The notes: generated from the letters alone by a model not told the origin. A DNA stretch of 64,000 nucleotides from Alphaproteobacteria bacterium CG1_02_46_17 (GCA_001871905.1 MNUG01000017.1:124397-188396); one strand, 5' to 3'; shown: positions 1 through 9,589, numbered from the stretch's first letter. A program made the numbers and translations.

Positions 1-284
1 AAATCCCCACCCTCAACAAAATCACTAAGACGCTCGAACACCATGCGCCGCTCGAGTGTCACCACCACACCATTGGCAGGGGCCACATCAAATATTACGG
101 AACCCCCAGCACTCTCGCCCGCACCGTAAATGGTAAATCCGGAAATCTGCGCAGCACCATCGAAATAAATTTTCAAATCTTCACTGGCAAAAACCGGAAA
201 TGGGTACTCGAAATTTACCCGCACGCCATCGGCCAGATAGCGGATAATAGGAACCACATCCGGCATTTTAATATGCTCGGTCAT
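1..284 (-). CDS. T7-like tail fibre N-terminal domain protein (partial, runs off left edge)
   Basis: Manual translation from ATG at 284: MTEHIKMPDVVPIIRYLADGVRVNFEYPFPVFASEDLKIYFDGAAQISGFTIYGAGESAGGSVIFDVAPANGVVVTLERRMVFERL; resembles phage T7 gp17 N-terminal domains; last gene of the cassette in the window. Confidence 0.65.
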   Translation of the reverse strand, partial: MTEHIKMPDVVPIIRYLADGVRVNFEYPFPVFASEDLKIYFDGAAQISGFTIYGAGESAGGSVIFDVAPANGVVVTLERRMVFERLSDFVEGGD

Positions 285-310
285 CAAAACTCTCCAAAAA
301 AATAATAGGA

Positions 311-781
311 TTAAAAAAGATCGCTCAAGGATGACAATAAGGTCTTTTGCTTGAGCTGTTGTTTTTGCAGTAAGTTTAGCTGACGCTGCTGCGCCAGTTT
401 CTGATCCAGCGTTTCATTGGCCAGAGACGTATCATTTTCGTTATTCTGTCGCTCAATATCTGAATCCTCGACCAGACCTTGCAGAACCGCCTCACTTGAT
501 CCCGCTCCGGAACCAACACCACTCCCGCCATATTCGGCACGTTGCGAAGACACCATCTTCTTCAACTTATTCCGTCGCTCCGTTTCGGCTTGCTGTAACC
601 CAAGCAGATTCTGCTTTTTTTGTAATTCGACATTTTGTTGATAGTTCTGCAAAGCCAGATCAGACTCTGACCCCTTATGCGATGCCGACATAAAAGGCTG
701 CGCGAAACTGGCAACGCTCCCGATTGCCGATCCAACCTGCGCCAATGGCGCCACCACCGATGATAAACTTCCCATCTTCAA
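311..781 (-). CDS. putative internal virion protein (T7 gp14-like position)
   Basis: 156 aa, small hydrophobic N-terminus then Q/K-rich helical region; lies directly after tail tubular protein B. Confidence 0.5.
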   Translation of the reverse strand: MKMGSLSSVVAPLAQVGSAIGSVASFAQPFMSASHKGSESDLALQNYQQNVELQKKQNLLGLQQAETERRNKLKKMVSSQRAEYGGSGVGSGAGSSEAVLQGLVEDSDIERQNNENDTSLANETLDQKLAQQRQLNLLQKQQLKQKTLLSSLSDLF

Positions 782-798
782 ACTTCTCCTTTTTAACT

Positions 799-2697
799 CT
801 AACTATTCGCCATGACCGTGATATGAACTGCAAGCAACGAAAATGGCACAGGCACACTCTGCTCGATCCGCCATAAGGGCCGCGACGGATCATTGCTCCA
901 CCCGAACGCCTGCACTCGAATATCGCCTGAAACCAGCGGCACCGGAGCGTCAAGAATATCTTCTTCGCCCAATTGGCGCAGTGTGATATCTTTCAATCCT
1001 CGCCCGATATCAACCTGTAACGCCGAAGTGTCCTCCACGCGAAAAGTTGCCTCGATCAACCGGACAGCCCGCGCCGTTCCCACAGAGCCGGTATTCCCCG
1101 GCGGCAAAGGCTCAATCACATGGGTAAACGGCAATCCAACCTGCACAGCGGAAAAATTATTTTCAAGCATGATAGAACCACTTGTCACCACCTCGTCCGC
1201 CAGCACACGTCCGTCTGCCACAACAGACACGGTCTGTCCCTCCAGATGATCCAACCCGCCCCATATATTGGTGGGTGACTCGACCTCTCCGGTCAACGCG
1301 GAATCAAGAACCAGATCATCATCAATCATCTCGAGAAAATAATCATCGCCGCGCTTCATCATGAAATAGACGTCATCACCGGCCACCGACACCGATAACG
1401 CCTCGCCATTTGTCTCATGAAGCGTCCACGCCGCAACAGATTCCGCACGATACACGGTCAGCGTGGCAAATTTTCCATCCGCACGGATCAAAAACAATAA
1501 CCGTCGGCGCTGGTCGTAATCCTGATCAATCGGGGTCTTGATAATATGATGGGACAAAAGCGCCAGATCGGTTGACTGATACGCGGCTTCAACATCCGTA
1601 TAAACAAACTCGCGCAACTCCTGACCATTCCGCGCCACAAACAGAGTTGCCCCATCGACATCAATCGGGGCGATATAACGGTCAACCATTGACCCGACCC
1701 GTGTCTGACGCTTGATCTGGACAGTGGACGGCGTCAACGGATCCCCCGTCACCATCCATTCTGCACCACTGGTAAACACCTGCAAGTGACGACCGGAAAA
1801 AACGCCGCAAATGGCGTTGACCTGATCCGAGAAAATCCCGAACTCAACCGCCTCGGCATCCAATCCAGTTCCAAGGTCGAAATTAAACAAATCTCCCGAT
1901 TGCGACATCCATAACCGGTTGGGCAAATCGCGTGACCCGCCGATCACCAGCCTGTCCTGATGAAAGACGACTGTTTGCGGATATCCCCGAACGGGGGAGA
2001 ATGATTGTTCTTCCCAATCAACCGTCGCCGAAGTGGATAGCAAATCCTCGATCGTTGTAACACTGACAACTGTCGGGGAATCAACACTTGTTATCAGGAC
2101 TTCCTGATCCCCCACCCGCAACCTTGTCCCGTTATGCTCGTCTTCAAAAACAGAAGCGGACGCAGTCAAAGTAACGGATCCACTGGTGCCACTGGGGGTT
2201 ACGGTTACACTCGCACCGGCAAATTTATACATGGGCTGATAAACCCTGCCGCTATCACTGCTATAAAATTCCCAGTCAATGATCGACCACACTCCGCCAG
2301 CACTGCGGATCAATTTCTTGGGGGGATAATTTCCATGCACCAGCAACAATGTATCGGCACTTTGCGTCCAGGACAGATCAGGAATATCCGCCTCGACCCA
2401 GGGGGCCACAAGCGTCGTCTGCAAGACACCATTTGCGTAAACAGCCATTTGCAAATCAGTAACAACCAGCAGATAGGTTTGCTCGGTATTAAACTCGAAC
2501 GCAATCAAGCGTCCTTGCCCTGAAATCTGGTCTAGATAGCGCAGGCCAGAGCGGCGTTTCACTCCGCCAGTCGGCTGGATAAATACGTTTCTCAGCTTTA
2601 ATGCCCCGTTATCATAGGCGCGCAAATCCCCACGCCCCAACAGACTTGGCGACACCTCGCCAGCTGTGAATGTTGTTTTAATCTGGGATGTTTTCAT
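799..2697 (-). CDS. tail tubular protein B-like (T7 gp12-like)
   Basis: 632 aa; 'TFTAGEVSPSLLGRGDLRAYDNGALKLRNVFIQPTGGVKRRSGLRYL' is typical of podovirus tail nozzle/stabilisation proteins. Confidence 0.8.
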   Translation of the reverse strand: MKTSQIKTTFTAGEVSPSLLGRGDLRAYDNGALKLRNVFIQPTGGVKRRSGLRYLDQISGQGRLIAFEFNTEQTYLLVVTDLQMAVYANGVLQTTLVAPWVEADIPDLSWTQSADTLLLVHGNYPPKKLIRSAGGVWSIIDWEFYSSDSGRVYQPMYKFAGASVTVTPSGTSGSVTLTASASVFEDEHNGTRLRVGDQEVLITSVDSPTVVSVTTIEDLLSTSATVDWEEQSFSPVRGYPQTVVFHQDRLVIGGSRDLPNRLWMSQSGDLFNFDLGTGLDAEAVEFGIFSDQVNAICGVFSGRHLQVFTSGAEWMVTGDPLTPSTVQIKRQTRVGSMVDRYIAPIDVDGATLFVARNGQELREFVYTDVEAAYQSTDLALLSHHIIKTPIDQDYDQRRRLLFLIRADGKFATLTVYRAESVAAWTLHETNGEALSVSVAGDDVYFMMKRGDDYFLEMIDDDLVLDSALTGEVESPTNIWGGLDHLEGQTVSVVADGRVLADEVVTSGSIMLENNFSAVQVGLPFTHVIEPLPPGNTGSVGTARAVRLIEATFRVEDTSALQVDIGRGLKDITLRQLGEEDILDAPVPLVSGDIRVQAFGWSNDPSRPLWRIEQSVPVPFSLLAVHITVMANS

Positions 2698-2700
2698 TTA

Positions 2701-3270
2701 TTACTCCCTCGCGTCAATCAATGAAAAGCTTTCAAGCCGGTTGGGACTATCTTGCTGGGCGTCGATCTGGCGGGCGCGGGCAAATTCCTGTTCGGCAAGC
2801 TTGGCCAGAACTTCACTGCGCGAGACATTTTCGGTCAGTGGCAGACAAAATTCGGAGGCCAATCGTGCCATCATCGCCATATCAAAATAGGGTGGAAAAG
2901 TTTCTTCCTCAGGACGATAGATATAGGTCAGCAAAACCGTATCAGAATTGCAATGCAACTGATCGCCGATGATGCGATAGGACAAACCACTCCCACGCGT
3001 TCCAACTCCTGCAGAAATGGCGCGCAAAAAATCATTGGGAAGCTGGAACGCCGCACAATAATCCGCCACCGGATCAACACTCAATTTTGTCAACGCCACC
3101 TGTCCGGTTGCAAAACTCCACGCATAGCAAGACAACAGATAATCACGAACCGGCCCATATAAAAGACCGGAAATTTCAGACGCTGCCGTCCCATCGGAAA
3201 AAGAAGAAATCGGATGTGCGCCAATCCGCACCAGCGCACGCGAACATAACCCAATATCAGATAGAGCCAT
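2701..3270 (-). CDS. tail tubular protein A-like (T7 gp11-like)
   Basis: 189 aa; 'IGLCSRALVRIGAHPISSFSDGTAASEISGLLYGPVRDYLLSCYAWSFAT' resembles the podovirus adaptor family; upstream of tail tubular B. Confidence 0.8.
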   Translation of the reverse strand: MALSDIGLCSRALVRIGAHPISSFSDGTAASEISGLLYGPVRDYLLSCYAWSFATGQVALTKLSVDPVADYCAAFQLPNDFLRAISAGVGTRGSGLSYRIIGDQLHCNSDTVLLTYIYRPEEETFPPYFDMAMMARLASEFCLPLTENVSRSEVLAKLAEQEFARARQIDAQQDSPNRLESFSLIDARE

Positions 3271-3377
3271 AATAGAAACCTCTTCAAAAATAAAAGAAAG
3301 AAGTGACCTGCATCAACGTGCAGGCCACTCCCGATTGATACAAAGACAACCTGAATCACCCAACCAAAGGCGGGGGG

Positions 3378-3620
3378 TCAGGCGGTAAAGGCTGCAATGG
3401 TTACAACAGAACCACTATTGGCAGTCACCACATAGAACACGGTCGATGGTGTGCCGTCTGTATCAATATTCGCGATCACCAGATCATTGACGCGCATCAT
3501 GGATGCAGCAGTGTTGAAATACCCTGCACCAGTCACGGCAGAATCCGTGGTGGTATAATGCCACAAGGTAAAATTATTCGCATAAGCGAGAACGCTTAGC
3601 TCTTTGCTCTCAAAAGCCAT
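3378..3620 (-). CDS. small phage structural-cassette protein, unknown function
   Basis: 80 aa ORF colinear with the cassette, between capsid and tail genes. Confidence 0.55.
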   Translation of the reverse strand: MAFESKELSVLAYANNFTLWHYTTTDSAVTGAGYFNTAASMMRVNDLVIANIDTDGTPSTVFYVVTANSGSVVTIAAFTA

Positions 3621-3670
3621 TTGAAATCTCCTAAATATTTTTAATGAATTTAATGATGAAAATTTTTCGT

Positions 3671-3795
3671 ATCATTCAAAGGTGGTTGCGGCGAAAATCT
3701 TGACTTTTGAGAACCGGCGCGCAGCGTACTTTTTTGTACGTGAGCACCGGAAGCACAAAAAGGCAGAATTTGCAGCCCAACCCCCAAAGAATGAT
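3671..3795. repeat. 125-bp imperfect palindrome (59/60-nt arms, T6 loop)
   Basis: Left arm ATCATTCAAAGGTGGTTG...CCGGCGCGCAGCGTAC, TTTTTT loop, right arm GTACGTGAGCACCGG...CAACCCCCAAAGAATGAT; reverse complement of the right arm aligns along the left arm. Confidence 0.8.
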
Positions 3796-3802
3796 CGATA
3801 AA

Positions 3803-4633
3803 TTAGTCAGGTGTCTCGTCACAATTGATGACAACCACTCCCGCCTCATCAACCAATGCCGCCCCTTGGGACATCATATTGTTGATAAAATGCGCGGCGC
3901 GGTCACCATGCCATGAAATATCGGTCTGAACATCAGACCCCGATGCATGACCAATTGCGGTTTTGTGTAACCAAAAACAAGACCTGATGTCATTGCCATC
4001 AATCGGCAGACCAGAATGCGGAATCCATGTTGTCCCCAACCATTTCTTGGCCTGAGTCCCCTTGTAGGGCAACTCGTCAGGGCCAACGAATTCGCTGCTG
4101 GAAAATTCCTGAATCTTCAAAAGTTCAGACCATTGTTTCCATCCGATCACGGCAAACCGCCCGCCATCATCCGGCACATCGGACTCTCCTAAAAGTTCGA
4201 ACGCTTCCAGAACCTTATCGCGGGTCATACCGGTATTGTTATCCGCAACACTCAAAGACGAGGCTCCACCCAAGGCCGCAATAATCAGGTCATCGGTTTT
4301 GCGCCCCAGAGCATAAGCTCCGGCATTGGCAATCACATGACGCTCATCATGGTTGACTTTCAATTCGTCGAATTTATCAACCCAGTCCCCTGCATAAAAA
4401 TCCTGCAATTCACACTCGATGGACGAATGGGACAAGTTCATCACCGGTACCATCCCATGGGTAGATTTGGTTGACGCCGTGCCTTTTCCGACTTTCTGGA
4501 AGACAACAGATGATCCTTTGACATTATTAATGGTGCGAACAGCACCACGCAGTTTTGATCCTTGACGCTGATAGGCTTCATGGACTTCGCGTTCAAACTG
4601 CTTGACGAACGCCTGTGGAAGTTCGGTACTCAT
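3803..4633 (-). CDS. major capsid protein-like (podovirus type)
   Basis: MSTELPQAFVKQFEREVHEAYQRQGSKLRGAVRT...; size and position between scaffold and tail genes; ORF track starts at an earlier ATG (4675). Confidence 0.75.
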   Translation of the reverse strand: MSTELPQAFVKQFEREVHEAYQRQGSKLRGAVRTINNVKGSSVVFQKVGKGTASTKSTHGMVPVMNLSHSSIECELQDFYAGDWVDKFDELKVNHDERHVIANAGAYALGRKTDDLIIAALGGASSLSVADNNTGMTRDKVLEAFELLGESDVPDDGGRFAVIGWKQWSELLKIQEFSSSEFVGPDELPYKGTQAKKWLGTTWIPHSGLPIDGNDIRSCFWLHKTAIGHASGSDVQTDISWHGDRAAHFINNMMSQGAALVDEAGVVVINCDETPD

Positions 4634-4928
4634 ATAGTATCTCCTTGATATATACATAATAATTTTATGAAACACCGCGACAGGTTCTCGAAAATCGGCC
4701 TGATTTTGGCAAACGGGATGCAGGCAGGAACCGTATAATTCCTGTTATCTGCGCTCATTACGGTGGATTGCGACATCCTGTCGTGATGAAAAACTTGTTT
4801 TTTCTGAAATGACCCCCTATATTAATAACGGTCGGTCGTTACGTAAATGGAGATTACGTAACTCTTTAATAGTGCTTGGTGTTGTTAATAAATATAAAAT
4901 TTTACTGGACGAACACAGGAGCCCAAGT

Positions 4929-5333
4929 ATGCTGCAGACCATTATGTCAGCACTCAAAATTAAGAAGTCCCTTTCTTTGGATGACGGAGGCAATAACGGC
5001 TTCTCGTCCCGTCGTGTGCATCCGCGTCGCTCTTGCGACCAATGCATTGGTTTTATCAATGGCAAAGCCCATCCGATTATGGACTGGAGTCCGGGGGGCG
5101 TAAAAGTATTTGGCGATTCACGTCCCATGGCCATTGGTCAGGAAATGGATGTCGAGATGAAATTCCATCTTCGCGATCACCTGATCCATATCAAGCACCG
5201 TGCCAAAGTCGTTCGTAAAATGGCGGAAACTTTCTCGCTGCAATTCGAACCGTTGAACACCGACATTCGCAAAACATTCCAGAATGTCATCGACGATTTC
5301 AATGCCCGTGAATTCGCCGGATCGCAAGCGTAA
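4929..5333 (+). CDS. PilZ-domain protein
   Basis: RRVHPRR (RxxxR) and DWSPGG ([D/N]xSxxG) motifs with beta-rich body; opposite strand to the phage genes. Confidence 0.7.
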   Translation: MLQTIMSALKIKKSLSLDDGGNNGFSSRRVHPRRSCDQCIGFINGKAHPIMDWSPGGVKVFGDSRPMAIGQEMDVEMKFHLRDHLIHIKHRAKVVRKMAETFSLQFEPLNTDIRKTFQNVIDDFNAREFAGSQA

Positions 5334-5375
5334 CCACCCCTTGCACATCAAAAATTAATCCTGTTAAATGACACC

Positions 5376-5959
5376 ATGTTTATGCGCGTGGTGTCATTGC
5401 TCTTTTTAAGCGTTCTTCTTCTGGGGTGCTCAACCACACCCGAAGATTCATCGCTCGGCTATATGCCCATACCCGACCAATTCATCGGGCGGTGGGAACC
5501 TGTATCCAAGAATGTCTGGCAACCTATAACGATCGAAAGGACCAGCACAGGAGCCCTTATTACAGCAGATACGACTGTTAGTGACGCAAAAGGCCACGTT
5601 CATCGGATCATTGATACAACAACCATCAATATCTTTGCCGCGGTCAAAACCGTCTCTACGCCATATCAGAGGAACGCAATATTTCCAAAAAAACAGGCAT
5701 GGATGTCATTATAAAACCGTATTACGTTTACTACATCATTGATCTCAAACCTTCTGAATATCTTCCTTTTACAAAAGTCACACTTGATCCCAAAATAGCA
5801 TTGAACCGGATATATTGCAGAACAAAACTAACAGAAAAAAGTATGTCGATCGCATCATCAATCCATTGGTCACGCATGAACAACAATAGCTGTGAAGACA
5901 TTCCCCCTGTCCAAAAGCTTCAGGCAGCATCAACCTTCTATTACAGCAAGATGGACTAG
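5376..5959 (+). pseudogene. lipoprotein gene with apparent frameshift near 5640-5650
   Basis: ORF 5376-5714 has a lipobox (LLLGCST). Adding one A to 'gtcaaaaccgt' joins it to ORF 5699-5959 as ...FAAVKNRLYAISEERNISKKTGMDVIIKPYYVYYIIDL... Confidence 0.6.
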
Positions 5960-6238
5960 CGCTTTTTCTCTTCCTCATCAGCAGACATAAATAGTTCCCT
6001 TGTCCTTTGATTCCACCCTTCAGAAACATCCACCCTATGGGATTCCTTGGAAACCGCCTTCCAATCCCTCTTTTCCATCGCATCAAACATTTTAGGCCAT
6101 GGCATCAGGAATCATATGCCCGTGACCAACGGTGACATATCCTTTGGAGTCTTGATACATATGGTCAGAAGTCCCCTCGCTCTCTTTAATCCAGCTTTTC
6201 AAATCGTCATCCATCCACTCATCTTGGGAATCAGCCAT
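5956..6238 (-). pseudogene. lysozyme-like (GH24-type?) small protein split into two ORFs
   Basis: 6238-6092 encodes MADSQDEWMDDDLKSWIKESEGTSDHMYQDSKGYVTVGHGHMIPDAMA*; 6090-5956 (other frame) encodes MFDAMEKRDWKAVSKESHRVDVSEGWNQRTRELFMSADEEEKKR*; TAA-A-ATG junction; absent from the ORF track because both are short. Confidence 0.5.
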
Positions 6239-6240
6239 AA

Positions 6241-6993
6241 TTATTTTCCCCCATAAAGTTTTTCAAAGCCGGCAGTCACCTTGGCAATAAAGGCAGGGTT
6301 GCGGTCACGCCAATACATTGGGTCTTTCATCATCTTTCTCAAGGATTGTTCATCCAGCGCCCCAGTCCCCGCCGCATCGGCACGCAATGACGGCATCTTG
6401 TCATCTTTTTGCATCATTTTATAAAGCGCCATCACACCATCATAAGAACAGGCCATCCCTTCAAAAGCGGCTTGGGGCAAAGCTTTGCTGCCGTATTCCT
6501 GTAACTGTCGGGAAATTTCCTGCCATCTGGAAACCCCACCAAATGCCTCAACCAGACGCTCAATCTCGCGTTCAGCCTGAAACTCGGCAGCCATCTCCAG
6601 AATAAGCGGCACCAATTTCTCTGACGCCAGATCATACACTTCCTGAACCTGTTCCGGCGTAAACCCCTTCCCGTGCAAACGGGCATTCAAATCCGGATCA
6701 ATATCCAGAAAATCATTGGACAACGTCACCTGATACCCATCCGGTGTCTCCGGAACTCCCAGCAATTTCAAAAGCCGCAGACGATCCACGTCGTTTTCGG
6801 GGACGGGGATCATATTTGAAAGCTTTTTCTCAAGCGCCATATAAGATTGCAACAACGCCTCTACGCGAATTTCTTTCTTTTTGGCATCCCAGAATTTTTC
6901 CGGCACCTGCGGAGGGCGATCATTGGTTTGTCCCGCCTGCATCTTCTCATCTGATTTGACCTCGACTTGAGCATCCAGATATGTATTGGTCAT
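6241..6993 (-). CDS. phage scaffold / capsid assembly protein-like (T7 gp9-like)
   Basis: 250 aa, acidic, helical; between portal and capsid; 'KFWDAKKKEIRVEALLQSYMALEKKLSNM'. Confidence 0.65.
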   Translation of the reverse strand: MTNTYLDAQVEVKSDEKMQAGQTNDRPPQVPEKFWDAKKKEIRVEALLQSYMALEKKLSNMIPVPENDVDRLRLLKLLGVPETPDGYQVTLSNDFLDIDPDLNARLHGKGFTPEQVQEVYDLASEKLVPLILEMAAEFQAEREIERLVEAFGGVSRWQEISRQLQEYGSKALPQAAFEGMACSYDGVMALYKMMQKDDKMPSLRADAAGTGALDEQSLRKMMKDPMYWRDRNPAFIAKVTAGFEKLYGGK

Positions 6994-7033
6994 GTTTATC
7001 TCCTGATTAAAAATAAAGTTAAAAGAAATTTGA

Positions 7034-8536
7034 TTACTGTTTTGGGGGTAAAGATTTTTCGGCCTCGACAGGGGCCACCATCAAAGACGACGGAACACCC
7101 AGAACGCGGGCCAGATAATCAATCATCGCGACCCGATCAACCCGCGCCAATGCCTCCGGCCCCAGACTATTGGCTGTCTGCAGCCATCCGATCATAGTCT
7201 GGACATGCTGCCCTGCCTGCGCTCTTGCCAAAGGGGATCGGTATTCGATCGCCAATGTCCGCCTATCAAGTGGCAAATCCGGCACTGCGCCACGCCGCCT
7301 TAAAATCTGGTAGGCCTGTGTAATCAACGGATTTAGAAACTCGACTTGCAGCCGTCCAAAAGTCGCCCCCAGCAACATCGCCATTTGGCTGGATCTCTCC
7401 AGAATTTCTGTGGCCGTCACTTTTGATCCCCCTACAAGAGGCAAGCGATCCACCAAAAGCGCATGACGAATACGCGCACGCAAATCATCCAGAACAAGTT
7501 GCGACACATCAAATCTGGCCGGCATCTCAAGTGGTGTTAATCCTTTCGATCCGACAGCTTTCGGGATAATGGCCCCGGGGACCAGTTCAATATTGGCTGG
7601 GTTAATAACCCCGTCATCATCAGCCTGCCAGATTTCTGTCACAGCGATGGACGCATTCTTCAAAATCAACTCGACAACTTTGTTGGCAGTTTTAATATCC
7701 GGCAATGCCTTCATAACTGGCGATCGCCCATAAATTTCCCCCGGAGATTTCATCCAACGAAAATTGATAAAGGGCGACCCCTCCAGCTTGCTGGAATAAA
7801 TAATCTCTCTGGCATCATACAACATCACAACCAGAACATACCCGCGCGCATCGGAGGCTGGAAAAACACTCTCGATCACCGCATATTTTTCATCCATATC
7901 GGATCGAGACCTATTGACCATGGAGACGGGTAACTCCGCGCCATCATACCGATCCATAATCTGTGAGATAGTCAAAGAAAGATGACGATAAACAATATCA
8001 AGTCCACCTGATTGTCCCTCGGCAAAATAAACATCCTGTAAGGGAAGTGCAGTAAAGCGAAACGCAGATCCTTGTCCGATCTCGGCTTCTTCCAACGCCA
8101 GAGAAGCCGTTCCCGCTACCACCAGATCAAGAAAGCACTGATGCACTTCGACCAGAAAATTCGATTGGTCGAAATGTGCCTGCATAATGCAGGTCGTTTT
8201 ATCCAGAACAGGAGCAAGTTTTTGGGCTTCCTCGCTGGATAAATCTGTTCCAGCCTTGATGGCAAACCAAGGCACCAAAGGCGGCGTCAGATTTCCCAAC
8301 AAAAGTGACGCCAGCTCATCAACTTCATCCGGTGCTGTCGCATCAAATAATTGTTCTCCACGCCGCAAATTTGAAGATAGGCCAGAATTAAAATCACCAC
8401 GCAATGGCAAAGAATAATCATAACAATCCTGCCATAATCCTTCCCATTTGGATCGGCGTACGCGAGCTTGTGTAAATTTTTCCAACACGCCCGCTGCCAA
8501 CTGATCTAGTTTTTGCTTGTCTTCGGAATATTCCAT
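7034..8536 (-). CDS. head-tail connector/portal protein (T7 gp8-like)
   Basis: 500 aa; 'RRSKWEGLWQDCYDYSLPLR...LFDATAPDEVDELASLLLGNLTPP' and 'GRSPVMKALPDIKTANKVVELILKNASIAV' typical of podovirus portals. Confidence 0.85.
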   Translation of the reverse strand: MEYSEDKQKLDQLAAGVLEKFTQARVRRSKWEGLWQDCYDYSLPLRGDFNSGLSSNLRRGEQLFDATAPDEVDELASLLLGNLTPPLVPWFAIKAGTDLSSEEAQKLAPVLDKTTCIMQAHFDQSNFLVEVHQCFLDLVVAGTASLALEEAEIGQGSAFRFTALPLQDVYFAEGQSGGLDIVYRHLSLTISQIMDRYDGAELPVSMVNRSRSDMDEKYAVIESVFPASDARGYVLVVMLYDAREIIYSSKLEGSPFINFRWMKSPGEIYGRSPVMKALPDIKTANKVVELILKNASIAVTEIWQADDDGVINPANIELVPGAIIPKAVGSKGLTPLEMPARFDVSQLVLDDLRARIRHALLVDRLPLVGGSKVTATEILERSSQMAMLLGATFGRLQVEFLNPLITQAYQILRRRGAVPDLPLDRRTLAIEYRSPLARAQAGQHVQTMIGWLQTANSLGPEALARVDRVAMIDYLARVLGVPSSLMVAPVEAEKSLPPKQ

Positions 8537-8539
8537 TTT

Positions 8540-8782
8540 TTATTCTCCCAACAAGGTTTTTCGGGCAACCGAATTGTTTCCTGTGCTTAAAACACCACGA
8601 AAACTGGTCAATACATTGCCCAACACGCTTCGTTTGCGGCGTAAGACATTTTCGGCGCGCGCTGCTGCCACTTCCGCAGGATCAGCCTCGCTTGAAACCG
8701 TTGCAGTTGTTTCAACCGGTGCTGCATAAACGACTTGCGCACTTTGGTTAGACGCCTTGGGGCGCGATGTTAAAGAACCCAT
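8540..8782 (-). CDS. small phage-cassette protein
   Basis: 80 aa ORF (start ATG 8782) immediately upstream of the portal gene. Confidence 0.5.
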   Translation of the reverse strand: MGSLTSRPKASNQSAQVVYAAPVETTATVSSEADPAEVAAARAENVLRRKRSVLGNVLTSFRGVLSTGNNSVARKTLLGE

Positions 8783-8792
8783 CTCAATCTCC

Positions 8793-9203
8793 TTAATTTT
8801 TTTGCAAATAACGATATAACTGTGCTGGTGTAATAATGAACGGGCGATGCACACCCAATATGCGTTTCACCACTTCGACACAGGATAAGAAAATCGGCGG
8901 ATAACACCGCCGCGCAGGACTAATAATTTCAGTTTCAACGACCTTTAATCCCTGACCCGTAAACCATCCAGCAAGATCAGATTCAGCGGATACGTCTGGA
9001 ATAGAAACTTCCCAGAAATGCAACATCGGATCAATCACCACCCATCTGTCTTGGGAACAGATCACGACAAAACAGTGCCGGAAATCACGTTTCAAGAATC
9101 TTAACCACCACAAATCTGTCTGGCCCGAAAAAACAACCAAAGCCCTATTATGCCCTACCTCACACATTGGCCAATGATCCCCAATCAATTCGTGGAACAA
9201 CAA
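8793..9203 (-). CDS. phage-cassette protein, possible permuted papain/NlpC-like fold
   Basis: 136 aa; HCFVVICSQDRWVVIDPM followed by C-terminal SCVEVVKRILG; the fold call is inference from His-before-Cys order. Confidence 0.4.
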   Translation of the reverse strand: MLFHELIGDHWPMCEVGHNRALVVFSGQTDLWWLRFLKRDFRHCFVVICSQDRWVVIDPMLHFWEVSIPDVSAESDLAGWFTGQGLKVVETEIISPARRCYPPIFLSCVEVVKRILGVHRPFIITPAQLYRYLQKN

Positions 9204-9555
9204 TACCTTTGGAAACCAGAGCTTCTTCCAGACGTTCCATGGCTTCCGTCCAGATATGATGGGCGCGCAGCTCTTTGGGGCGACGGGGATCAGGTGACGT
9301 CAAACGTAATCCGTAGTAACGCAAAACCTTGATATGGTCGATGACCAGACGCCGCCCACGATAAAGACGATCCAACTCACGGTAAATATCAACAGGCTCA
9401 CAAGGACGCTGGAATGTTCCGGCACCAGCCGAGATCCGCGCCCCCTCAAGTCGCGCCACCTGAGCCTGAACAAACCAGAACCACGCAGCTTCAGCCGAGT
9501 CAAAAGGACGCATTTGCTCGTGAGCAACGTCACGGCAACCAGATACTATAGACAT
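9160..9555 (-). CDS. conserved phage-associated protein, unknown function
   Basis: 131 aa; first gene of the cassette; overlaps the next ORF. Confidence 0.5.
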   Translation of the reverse strand: MSIVSGCRDVAHEQMRPFDSAEAAWFWFVQAQVARLEGARISAGAGTFQRPCEPVDIYRELDRLYRGRRLVIDHIKVLRYYGLRLTSPDPRRPKELRAHHIWTEAMERLEEALVSKGIVVPRIDWGSLANV

Positions 9556-9589
9556 AAATTAATCCCCCAGAGAAAATTGGAGAGAGCAC

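Noticed and set aside
3707-3916. Plus-strand ORF across the palindrome and capsid 3' end
   Set aside because: Antisense to a well-supported capsid frame and made mostly of palindrome sequence; no coding support.
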